This document shows, piece after piece, positions 49,264-60,509 of a DNA stretch of 64,000 nt. A program made the position numbers and the translations under genes. The DNA comes from Microcebus murinus. Lineage: Eukaryota; Chordata; Mammalia; Primates; Cheirogaleidae. The notes beneath the pieces are model-generated. The model made no database searches. It saw only the letters and a list, made by a program, of their open reading frames with translations, and was not told where the DNA came from. The stretch's first letter is position 1. Each line of letters starts with the position of its first letter. The DNA lies in assembly GCF_040939455.1 (NCBI RefSeq), contig NC_134122.1, forward strand, positions 27,869,501 to 27,933,500, read 5' to 3'.

Positions 49264-49323
49264 GTGACACTTGCAGAGCCATGGACAGACACTTGCAGTG
49301 ACACTTGCAGAGCCATGGACAGA
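49264..49323 (+). repeat. Short tandem duplication
   Basis: The 26-mer beginning GTGACACTTGCAGAGCC occurs at 49264-49289 and again at 49298-49323, giving a 34-base period. Confidence 0.9.
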
Positions 49324-49639
49324 AGGGGCGCCTGGACAGAAGGGAAGGAGAGAAGCATTTCAGGCTGTGAGAAAGGCCCAGCTTAACCATCACTATCATT
49401 GTTCAATATGTCATTTCTTGGTTGCAATGTAGAGTATTTCAATTTTGCCAATTTTCATTCCTCTTTGTTAGGAACTAATCCAGTTACAGGCCATGCTATG
49501 AACCTTGTATTCCTGGGGTCAGCAAGAGGCTTGAGGCTGAGCAGGGACCTTGATAAAGTAACTGGGCTTAGCAGGATCCATGGTGACGTGTCTCATGTTT
49601 CTAGAAAGTATTTCCAAGAGTCTCGAAAATGCATATAGG

Positions 49640-50372
49640 TAAAATTTATGTAACATAAATTAACTATGTTAAAGAGGACAAATCAGTGGGGTTTTATACA
49701 TTCACTGTGTTGTATAGTCATTGCCTCTAGATATCTAGTTCCAAAACATTCCATTGCTCCAAAATTAAATCCTGTACCCGTTGAGAAGTTTTCTTCCACT
49801 CTCCCCTATGCTCAGCCCCTGGCAACAATCACTGTGTGTTTTGTCTCAGTGGGTTTACCCATCTGGATATTTCATATAATACATATAATGGACTTTTGTG
49901 TTTGGCTTCTTTCACTTAGCATAATGTTTTCAGGGTTCATCCATTTTGTAGCATGTGTCAGTACTTCATCCCTTTGATAGCCAAATAATAATAAATAATA
50001 TTTCATTGTATAGATAGACTACAGGGGTTTATCCACCCATTTGTTGGTGGGCATTTTGGCTGATGCTTATACCTCTTGCCTATAGTTACTTGTGCTGTTA
50101 TGAACATGTGAGCACATGTATTTGTTTAAGTAACTGTTTCAGTTCTTTTACGTATATAGTTAGGAGTGGAATTGCTGGGTAATATGGTAATTTAATGTTT
50201 AACATTTTCACAAGCCCCAAACTGTTTTCCATCGTGGCTGCACCATATTATATCCTTACTAGTGATATGTGAAGATTCCAATTTTTGCACGTTTTTCAAC
50301 ACTTGTTATTTTCCCTTTTTTAAAAAAACATTGTATCCTAGTGGGTGTAAAGTGGGAAATTTTCTGTAGTTT
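49640..50372 (-). mobile_element. Old L1 3' fragment, antisense
   Basis: TTGGCTTCTTTCACTTAGCA, GGGTTCATCCATTTTGTAGC and GGAGTGGAATTGCTGGGTAA are hallmark antisense strings of mammalian-wide L1 3' regions. Confidence 0.85.
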
Positions 50373-51609
50373 TGGCTTGGTAAAAATCTGTGTGATCATG
50401 TCAGAGACAGAGGGAGGCAGAAAAACGGTGTGGTGTGGACCTGAACCAGGTGGCCCGTGGGCTTTCTCTGGACTACAGGGACAGCTCTTCTCTCTGCTGT
50501 GGACAGCTGGCAGATTGGGATCCTGAGAACATGACTGATGTGCAGGCCCTGTGTGAGCTATTGAATGTCCCTCAGCCTCAGTTGCCTAATGTATAAACTG
50601 AGTGTTAGTGATCGTGTGTTTCCTTCCTAAAGGGCCCCACCCAGACCAGACCCTGCCCTGTGGCCTGCAGGGGGCTTCAGATCTAGATCTGTGAGTGTGG
50701 CTGGTTTCGGCCCTGGCTGGAGGGAACAAGGCACATGGCCAAGCCTGGTACCTGCCCCTTGGCTGTCCTGCCATACATGTTGTCTCAATATGAATAAAGT
50801 TCAACTCATGACTGAGAGAGAACAAGAGTTATAGAGTAACCCCAAAGTACACCGCATGTTTTCTTTTATCAAGAAGAGGAGATGTGATTTCAAGTTTTGG
50901 TGAAAAAATGATTAACAGACAGGGACTTTGCCGAGGGTGGACTGTTGAACTCTTTCCTTCTCATCACGCATGTTTAAAGAGCTCTCATACTGACTGCTAT
51001 GTGAGGAGCCACAGATGTCACAAATGTCCTAGGACTTAATTTTCTAGAACTATTTGGGGCTGGCTGTGTCTGCCCAGCTGTGTGGGTGCAGGTTTGGAGT
51101 GAGACAACCCACCCCTCTTTTTTCCACCCCTTCAGGGGCTGGAAGTCCCCACTGGTTGAAAGTGATTCCACCCTCTTGCACCTCATTTGGGGAAAAGATT
51201 TTCGCTACACGTTTCCCAAAGTGAGCACTCTGCAGGCTGGGAAAAGACAAATCCCAAAGAGGTCACAGAAAGGATCAGGGAAAGCTCATTCCCACTGCAC
51301 ACACACAGTGAATTCATAAAACTGGTCCACCAGGGTCTGTGCAGGTCTGTGACATGCAGTGTTTGGCGGTGAAGAGTCTCATCTTGTCCCTTGTACTGAA
51401 ATGCACCGTATGGGCTGGTGATGGATGGAGGGGTGGAGAGATATGTGACAAAGCAAACAAAGCAAAATACTAAATGGCGGCTGTGTGGCTGTTAACAATG
51501 CTTTCCATTGCCCTGTTCACATTTTGTGTATTTGAAAACTGTCATTATAAAATTTTAGAAGAAACAATCAGCAATACCTTCAAGAGTTTAAATGCCTTTG
51601 AAATATCAC

Positions 51610-52290
51610 CCTCTCCTCAGTCCCCACTACGCCTGCCCTGGTCAGACCCTCACCACGTCCGTGGCCATCACCCTGGCTCAAGCAGTATCATCTCTTACAC
51701 CAATGCCCAGGATGGTAGGTGCCCCACCTCCCAATTCTACTCTTGTCCCCTCCCAGACAATCTAAAGACCCTCCAGAGGGTTCCTGAGGTACTTACTAAA
51801 TGTCGGAATCCTGAATTGGCCCTAAGAGTCCTCGCCACCGCCAGCATCTTCTCCTTTCACTACCTCACCTCATTCACCACCTTCCAGCCACCTGGGCCTC
51901 CTGTCATTCAGCAAACAAAATCAAGCCCCTACTTGCCACAGGGCCTTTGCATTTGCTCTTGCTGCCACCTGGGAGATTCATCTGGCTATTCATGAGAAAA
52001 GCACTAATTCTTCGTGTCTCTGCTTAAAATACCAACTCCTCAGAGAGGCCTTACTTGACCCTTCTGGCTAACCAGATTCCCATTACTTTGGATCTCTGCA
52101 CCAGTCATTTCCTTCTTGGCAATTAAACAATATGTGATTGCTGGATTCCTCTGCCTTCTTGTTGGATGTTTCTCTCCTCACTATGAAATGAGTCCTGCAA
52201 GGACTGGAACCCCAAACAGTCTAGGTTAGTTCCATATCCTTAACACAGAGACAGTCCCTGGCACACAGGGGTTCAACAGTTATTTGTGGT
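51610..52290 (+). repeat. L2 LINE fragment
   Basis: CACAGGGCCTTTGCATTTGC, CTCCTCAGAGAGGCCTTACT and ACAGTCCCTGGCACACAG follow the L2 3' order. The 173-codon frame at 51474-51995 lies over it and is not supported as a gene. Confidence 0.8.
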
Positions 52291-52689
52291 ATCAATCAAA
52301 GACTTGGAACGCTATGGGACATACGCATGATACTCCAGGTGGCTCCAGTCTCCTTTCACAGGCTCTATTGCCTTTGAGAGTAGCTGATCCCCAGCATGGC
52401 CTGTTACCCTGCAAGGGCATTTCTGTCTTCTCCCTGAAGGAGTGGGCTATTCAGCTTCTCCCAGGTCTCATGTCTCTACAAGAAAGGGATTAATTTTCTG
52501 CTGAGTGATCACCTGTCACTCCTTTAGAAGGGCAGCCTAATAGAAGGCGAAAAGTTTGGAGCATTTAGGCACAGAGCCACCAGGCCCATAACTGGTCTAA
52601 CCTTCCTATGTGGAAAGCCACTCCAGTAACCCTCCCTGGGAATGGAGGAATAATTCAGCAGGAACAAAATACGTCTTGGCCAGCATGCC

Positions 52690-52880
52690 CTACAGATTCA
52701 GATTGTCTTTTGTATTTCATTTATTGAATCCCAAAATGATTCTATGAGGTAGATGTTATTAGAATCTTTATTTTATGAAGAGGAAACTAAATCCCAGAGT
52801 GGTGAACTAACTGCCCCATGTCCCAGAGCTGATCCATTTGGAGTGTGATTCAGACCCAGGTCATTGGACTGCAGAGTTGC
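52690..52880 (-). repeat. MIR element
   Basis: TATTTTATGAAGAGGAAACT then CAGAGTGGTGAACTAACTGC is a diverged antisense MIR core. Confidence 0.65.
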
Positions 52881-53584
52881 TCCAGACTCTATGACTATCT
52901 TTATAAAGATGTTCTTTGGGGAAATATTTGCAATTTTTTTTTGTACAAAAATCCACAAACATGTCTGTGTCCTCTACTCACGTTCAATTGTTGCCAAAAA
53001 ACCTGTTGAAATAAAGACCATACATGGCCTTTTGACTCTTTGATCATGGGCTGTCCTTTCCTGAGTCTATTCTAGATTTACATTCATACTTCTTTTCCTT
53101 GCCCAGGTAAATCTAACCCTGCACTGTTAAAACAGCGACCACTAGCTATGGAGCACTTGACATGTAGCCACTACAGATGGGCATTTGCTATAAAGTGTTA
53201 TATGAACATTGTGGTAGAGTTAAGTCACCAGAGAGCCATAGATGTTATGGGAGAGACTTATTTGTCATCCCAGGAAGAGGCAGAGTGTGGAAAAGAGATG
53301 GAAAAAACAACAGGGGCAACTTCAGGCTAGGAAAGCAATATGATTCACAAGTCTGAGAAACAAAAGAACAGAAAAAAACGGAAGGCAGGGGAGGGAAATT
53401 CCCTGGAGGGCATGAGAGGCTTGGAGCATTAGAGAAAGGAAGATGCCATGCACTCAACAAGCTTCTCTCAATTACCTGCTCTTACTCAACCCTGCCTTGA
53501 GAACTTTCAGGTAAAATAATCATAAGAAAAATAGTCTTTGCTTTTAAACTCAAAATCTAGTTAAAACGTAAATTAACTTAAAAA

Positions 53585-53934
53585 ATTTGAAATCTGCTTA
53601 TTGTCCCGATTCCTTCATCAAAAGACATCTGCACCTGAATGTTTATAGCAGCACAATTCACAGAAGCAAAGTTGTGGAAACAACCCAAGTGCCCATCAAT
53701 ACATGAGTGGATTAATAAAATGTCATATATGTATACCATGGAGTAGTATTCAGCTATAAGAAACAACAGTGATATAGCACCTCTTGTATTTTCCTGGATA
53801 GAGCTGGAACCCATTCTACTAAGTAAGTATCCCAAGAATGGAAAAATAGGCACCACATGTACTCACCAGCAAATTGGTTTCACTGATCAACATTTAAATG
53901 GACATATAGAAATAACCTCTATCGGTCATCAGTC
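53585..53934 (+). mobile_element. L1 ORF2 3' fragment
   Basis: GTTTATAGCAGCACAATTCA, GGAAACAACCCAAGTGCCCA and TACTCACCAGCAAATTGGT match the L1 3' text at 1967-2204. It ends exactly where the A/B homology resumes. Confidence 0.88.
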
Positions 53935-56429
53935 TCCCCAAGGTCACACATCAAGGAGAAGGAAGACTTGACCCAAAAAGTAGGTGTGCTGAGACCCAAA
54001 CCAGGGTTTTATCTGAAGTAACCTGAAATGGTAGAAATCAGACAGGTTTACCAGCCACACAGGCATAATCTCAAATCCTGACTTTAACCTTATTTGCTGT
54101 GTGATTCTAATGAACCTGTTTAACCTCTTTCAACCTCAGCATCTTCATCTGACAAAGGGTTTGCTGCATACTTCATGGTTTGCGTGAAAAGTAACAGACA
54201 TAGTGAATGTAAAATCCCCAGAGCTCTTAGTTTGAGTTTTACCTGAAAGCAACCCTGTGATTAATATTTGGATAATATATATTGTTATTTGGGAGTGAAT
54301 TCCAGGAAGCATTTTCAGAGGATGGGGCTTTGACTCAAGGAACGTAGGAACGTGTATGTTAATGAGCAGGTCACTGCTATAGGCAGCTGGAACCCTCCCA
54401 CTTGTCATTGACTATGTGGAATGTGCAGCGGAATTGGGTTGAAGCGCAGGGATGCTGGGCTGCTCTCCCACCAATATTCACTCTTTGTTTGTGAAGGATT
54501 GCTCCTTTGGGAATTAACTAGGTGGCTCTCTCTGCCCATCCTTCAGTGAGCCAAGCACATGCCAGTGGGCAGAGAGTGTCCTCAGTCACTGAGGCATGGG
54601 AAGGCCTCAGCTTGGAAACCCTCTCAGGGATGTGTGTAGGGCACCACAAGCATGTGCTACAATACATGCATAACTGAATGTTAATTTTCTTCTTCCTTGT
54701 CCCTTTTTGCCTGGAGTATATAACCTCAACTCTCTCAGGAGAATGGATTTATACATACAGCATTGGAAACTTGATAGAGGTAAGACTGTTGTATTTCTCC
54801 CCCAGCGAGCACCATGCCTAGCAAAATAGCTTAGGAATATGAACTTCTAAAACTGGATGACAGTTAGGGTCTTTCTAGGCATAGCCATTCCCTCCTGACC
54901 TGCTAGCTGTGATGCTGCATTGAAACCTGTTCCAGAGCCTTCCATAAGCCACTCTTAATAGCTTGCAGGACTCTCCATGTAGCCCAGCACATTCCTCCAG
55001 GCAAAAGCCCCTCAGGGAGAAAAAAGCAGGATTCCTGGGTTCAAGCAGGGGGACATGTTCGGATGGGTGACTGACAGACCTGGAAGGAGCAGGTGGCAGT
55101 TAGATTGCTCTCTACAAGGTCAGCTAGGGTTATACTTGACCTTCTGCGTCAGCTCATTTAAATCAGGGATCATCATCAGTAGTGGAAAATGGATGTCAGA
55201 AGAAAGTGTTGCCAAATGGACAAGGCCCAGGCCTGATTAGCTTCTCCCAGGACAGCTTTGTAAATGAAGTGTAAGCATTCATTGAAAGCATGGAGTCAAG
55301 GGGCACAGAGGGTCTCTGAGCCACAGTGTGACTTATGAAAGAGGATGTTGTGGAAGGCAGGCTAAGAATGAAAGATGGGAATAGCCAGATCAGACCAGAC
55401 ATGAGGTTAGGAGAAAATGAAAAGACAACTGGAACAGTATTGTTGGAATGAAATAATCACATGAGTTTAGACTCCAAGGATCCACTGCAAATATATCATT
55501 CACTCACTTGACCATAGGCAAGACCCTTTCACTCTCAGATTATGCATCTGGCCCTTGGACCCACATGTTTTCGGTGTCCAAGAGCTAAGTCGAAAATTTT
55601 CCAGGTTGCAGACCTTGAAGAGAGGTGAAATGCAGGCATGGTAGCTGTGATCAGCAGCCTGATAGAGTGTGTTGCAATTCAAATAAAACAACCAATGATG
55701 ACACATATCTGATATTTCTCTACAGCACCACCTTGCTGGTATGATATGGTTAAATATTAAACAATGCCCTCAACTGAGCATATGAAACTTAGGAAGTTCA
55801 GGTTTTGATCAGACTAGTTTAGGCAGGTTGAGAATATAAATTCAGCTTATCCCAGGAACACACTATTAGGGTCTCCTCTTGTGGCTGCCACTAAAGATCA
55901 AGATTTCCTTGGTAGTTCAACTGTCTCAGAATAGGCAATCAAAGTAGAACCTGAAAGACAGATAGTTGCATGCTCAGAAATTATATTTGTCAAAGAAAAG
56001 ACCTATAGATGCTATCTGAAACATAATGTATTCATAACCATTAAATTATTGGGAGGAACTTTATCAATAAATTTTACAGCTGGTGAAGTTACTTTAGCAA
56101 CAGTGATTATTTTTGGAATATTTTTAGACAGGAAGAAGGGGCTATGTAGCATTCTGTGATTATTATGACACTCAAAGAGGTAGAAATGTGGTTTCTTCTC
56201 TTTTGTTTCTTGCTTGACAGTGACTGGAAATAATAGGAAAATATAGAGTTCCTAGGTAAAAAATATACATGTGGAAACCCAAATAACCTGTATTATTGCA
56301 ATTCTGGTTTTCGCACCAGTTTTTATTCTGTCATAGCAAGTAAAAGACAAGCCATAAAATAACCATAAGTCTATATTAATGGGTACAGAATATATAAAGA
56401 TGTAATTTGTGACATCAATAATATAAACA

Positions 56430-58790
56430 GTGGACTTCTGGCAAGATGGCTGACCATAGGTACCAGCTGCCAGAGCATCTCAGCAGGAAGAAGTTTTAGA
56501 TGAAGGAGAGAAAACAAACACACATATACACATAGATCAAATGTGAGTCTGAAGGATGTGTGCCAGAAACTTCAGGAGACTTCATGGGAAGAAGTGTCAG
56601 TGCAGAACAAGAAGAACATATCAGCAAAGACGAACCCCTGAGAGGCTTGGAGTCCTGCGAGAAGGGTGGACAGAGTGGTTTCTTTCTCTCTCCTTTGCAC
56701 CTCCGAAAGTTGGTGGGCTCCCTAGCTGCTGGAGAGACTCTCTCAAAACACAAAGCAAGAGGCTTCTGCCACCAGTGAGCCGGGCACTGCTTGTGGACAT
56801 GGCACCAGGCTCTAAGCTTCACTGGGACTCTTCCCGCCTCCATAGACCCAAGCAGGGACAGCAGGTGCCAAACTGCTTGTGCATCCACCATGCACCTTTG
56901 TCCTCCCCAGGAGTCTTCAAACCCCAGGTCTCATCCTGCCCTTTTCCACACAGACACTTCCCAACTCCAGCCCAGACTGCAGGAGCTGCAGGTGTTCAGT
57001 GGGTTCCGGGTGGTCTGTGTGACCCCAAAGCCTGGATGTTCTGGGCAGCATGCCACCCAGGGAGAAGGTTGAAGATGACCAGAGTGCCTGTGAACATTCA
57101 TTCAGACTCTCTTTCCCCGTTCCCCTTCCCCACCATCTCTTGCTGCGAGAGATATATGAGCCACCACACCAAGGCTTCCACAGAGAGTGGGTGGGGCCCA
57201 GGCCTTTCCTGGTGCAGCACATCAAGAGGTGCTCAGACTGTGATCTTGCTGCTTGCCAACCCTCCCTCATGCTACTTTCTGGAAGCTCCATCAAGCAGGG
57301 CATGCCCAACAGTGAAGGGACATTGATCCTGCTCAGGTATCCTGTGGGTGACTTGGGTTCATAGCACTTTTCCCAGGTATGGTCAGGGATTGACCTTCTT
57401 GATCCCAAGAGGTAAGGAAGTTCACATTAGCAGATCAAGGGGACAGTGCAGTGTGGAACCTAGGTGTAGTACCCGCTTTCCCCATGGGAGGGCCATAATC
57501 TCAGCTAAGGCTGGATCCTGGGTGGTGAACTTCCCAAACTACCTCACAGTTGGTGGGGAGCTCAGCTGGCTTGGGCTCCTGCCTGCCAGCAGATTGCAGA
57601 GACAGACTGTGGAGCAGAGGAAGAGGGAGTGGAGTAAGGCCCACTGCAGAGTATCAGCATGTGAATCTTAGATAGACCTCCCTCCACAAGCAGTCTTCTG
57701 GTTGCCCCTTCAGCTACTCCCTGACAGCTCTGTCCAGAGGCTGGGAGCAGATCATTGAACCCTACCAAAACAGCTACCTTGGAAGCTTTTGTGAAGCCTG
57801 AAGGCAGGCTCACCCAAGCTAGCCCCATCCAGCGACATTCCCCAACCTCCTCCTACTGTGATAAAGAATAAGGACTCACCTGCAAGTTCTAGGTCAAGCA
57901 CCACCTAAAGATTTCAACTGCTTCTCCTAAGGGACTGACTAGAGCCAGTCACAGGACCCATAAATATCATTGCAGCTTGTTCCTTCTAGCAAGCTCCACC
58001 TACTGACAGGGAGGTCAATTTGCATGTCCTTTATAGCATATACTGACTCAATAGTACAGGGTGTGTGTGCATGTCCAAGAAGTGGCCATTTGGGTGAGCA
58101 CCTACCCCTCCCCACAGAAAGATTGTGCTACTGATAATGGTGGAACAAACCCAGCCCTGGCCTTAGCATACAAGCATTTAGCCCCCTCCCCTGTGAACAG
58201 CTCTCCTGGTTTGGAGAGCTTGTCCTGACCCTCCTACCAGTGCCTCCCCCTAGTGGCTAGAAAAGCAACATCTAAACCCTGCTGAGGCTTAGCAAAGGGT
58301 TTCAGGCTCACACTATGTAGCCATAGACTGCCTTTCTTCTCCCAGCTCCTTGGAGATGGAGGAAACAAAGAATGCCCCTCAGAGCTACAGGGTCCCTCTT
58401 AATGCCTGGAGCACTTAAGTACTCCACCTGGGAGACCAAATTCTACTGCAGACACAAAAGAACATCTCAGAGCTGGCTCTATCACATCATCAACAAATGC
58501 CAGGGAGCACAGTGATATAACCCATCAGGACATCTCCCAACTCAAGCAAAGAGGGTGTGGCTGAATTACACCCACAAGTACTACCCACTATCACAAAGAG
58601 TAAACTATGGGATCTAACTCACTACACACTGTTGGGAAGAGGTGAAGATAGCAGGTCAGAGGTAACCACATTGGTACATCAAACCTGCTAGAACACCCCA
58701 TAGACAATTGGACCAGCACTCCTCTTCCTGGAACACTCAGGGATCAATCCTGGGGAACCAGAAGTGGGCCCTTGAGCCAGGCCTAGCACC
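56430..58790 (+). mobile_element. L1 5' UTR upstream of gene B
   Basis: Starts GTGGACTTCTGGCAAGATGG, the L1 5' end, then a GC-richer 2.3 kb with no homology to genes. An open frame of 256 codons (56556-57326, plus) lies in it with no recognised protein and is probably compositional. L1 5' UTRs carry an internal promoter; activity here is unknown. Confidence 0.75.
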
Positions 58791-59575
58791 CCCAGGTCTT
58801 GACTGAGAAGCCATATGAGAAGGAACTAGCAAAAGGATTCTGGAAACATGAAAAATCAGAGCAAAAGGACAGCCCCAAAAGATCACAATTACTCCCTACC
58901 AATGAATACCATACAAAATCAAAAGATTGAAATGAAGATGAAGACTTTTTAATATGGATTATAAGGAAGTATAATGAAGTACAAGAGAAAATAGAAACCC
59001 TACACAAGGAAACCACAGGAACAATGTGGGAATAAAAAAAAATTTGTTAAGGAAATCAAATTATTTAAAATAATCCAACAGAACTTCATGAATAGAAAAA
59101 TTCATTCAAGCAAATGCAAAGCACAGTGGAAAACCTTAAGAAAATGCTAGATCAGGCAGATTAAAGAATCTCAGAGCTTGAAAACAACACCTTTGAGTTA
59201 AAAAAGTCAATCCATTAAAAAGAACTGGGAAACAAGAGGAACAACCAAAACCTACAAGAAATATGGGGGTATGTAAACAGGCCTAAGATGTGAATCATAA
59301 GCATCTCCTGAGGGTGAAGAAGAAAATACACAAGCATTGGAAAACCTAATTGAGGAAATAATTGAGGAAAATTTTGCTGGCCTTGCTAGACATTTAGATA
59401 TCCAGGTTCAAGAATCTCCTGGGGGGATTCATTATGAAGAGGAAATCACCACAAAACATAGCTCTTAGACTGGCCAAAGTAAACACAAAAGAGCAAACCT
59501 ACGAGCCTCAAAAGCAGGTGAGAGCAGCAGGTAACTTACAAAGGAAAACACTTCAAACTGACAATTTCTTATTCA
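58791..59575 (+). mobile_element. L1 ORF1 remnant, broken
   Basis: Follows the 5' UTR. Lysine/glutamate-rich, coiled-coil-like text, then recognisable ORF1 RNA-binding part (GAAGAAGAAAATACACAAGC, AACCTAATTGAGGAAATAAT). Many stops. It ends near 59575 without ORF2 or poly(A). Confidence 0.75.
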
Positions 59576-60105
59576 GTGTTTATTGTGCTTAGACAATTTG
59601 AAAGTGGAAGATGGACTATAAGAGATATAAGAAAACATGCTTCCTGCCTTCCAGAAACATCAAGGGAGATGGGATTAAGATATTAAATCACAACTAATAG
59701 TATAATAATAAATTCCTCCTGCGAGTATTACAAAAATTTGCAATTTGAATGGTAAAATTAAACCAGGAATATACATTCTAAGTAATGGGCAAAGTCACAA
59801 TGGCTTAATTCTCACCTATGTTAATAATCAAATTGGAGTTTTGAAATAGGCCCACTGAACCAGTGGTTATGATGACAAAAAATTCTTAGTTGCTGGTTCT
59901 CAATCATTCAGTCCTATAGATTCTTCTTTAATGTGCATGAAGGCATTAGATAACAATTTTGTAAAGAAATGTTCATTGGTTTTCTCAGTATAATACTTAT
60001 TATAGTATATTACAAATAGAACAGGTGGTACAAATGCCATGATTATAGCCACCATAATATTTCTTACTTTTATCAAACATTTCTTGATAAAATTGTTAAG
60101 AAATG
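59576..60105. other. Spacer between L1 remnant and gene C 3' end
   Basis: AT-rich sequence with no gene or repeat I recognise. Homology to the gene B 3' flank (19946 on) begins near 60080 at TTCTTGATAAAATTG. Confidence 0.5.
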
Positions 60106-60111
60106 TTTATT
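60106..60111 (-). terminator. Candidate poly(A) signal of gene C
   Basis: AATAAA on the minus strand about 300 bases past the stop, paired with 19971-19976 below gene B. Retention in both copies supports use, though human CYP3A genes use more than one site. Confidence 0.45.
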
Positions 60112-60413
60112 TTCTTATTAGAGATATGGGGAAGTCAATGGTAATTACTGTGGGTTGTTGGTGATTGTTCTATGAGACCAGAGAATTGGAATTCATATAT
60201 GTGGCTTTGGTTTAGTCACTTCCTTTATATCACACAACATACACTCTTCAATAGACACTTAGAGACCACGATGAATGGACAGAATTCCTAGTCGTTCATC
60301 AAGTGCCCGAGGTTAAGCTCTTTTCATTTCTGCATTTTATTTACAGTGTAAATTGGGATCTCTGTTGTTCTTAGATGTTTCTAGAAGAACAAAGCAGAAG
60401 TCCTTAGGGAAAG

Positions 60414-60509
60414 TCAGGCTCCAGTCGTGGTCCCATCTCTTGACTCAACCTTTAGAACAATAGGGTTTTCTGGTTGAAGAAATCTCTTTGTGCTTAATTT
60501 CACGGGGAT
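60414..60509 (-). CDS. CYP3A: CYP3A gene C exon 13 with stop codon
   Basis: Starts [20 protein letters not shown] after TTGCAG and ends RDGTTTGA, then TGA at complement 60414-60416. 31 codons plus stop, as in human CYP3A4. Confidence 0.92.
   Translation of the reverse strand: MPVKLSTKRFLQPENPIVLKVESRDGTTTGA

Larger units (their letters stand above)
46916..53934. other. 7-kb block present only in the B flank
   Basis: The A flank leaves the shared sequence at ATTGTGTATTTTCTGAA (15106, 46915) and rejoins at CCAAGGTCACACAT (15483, 53938). Inside the B block are Alus, L1, L2 and MIR relics; 47376-48173, 48480-49630, 50380-51600 and 52900-53580 show no gene I can support. Ancient repeats inside suggest the block is ancestral and was lost from A. 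Confidence 0.65.

Noticed and set aside
51474..51995. 173-codon plus-strand frame
   Set aside because: Mostly overlaps an L2 relic and has no supporting motif or splice context.
56556..57326. Longest open frame in the window (256 codons, plus)
   Set aside because: Lies wholly inside an L1 5' UTR, has no recognised domain and overlaps several other frames in GC-rich sequence; its counterpart at 18200 onward is short. Treated as compositional.
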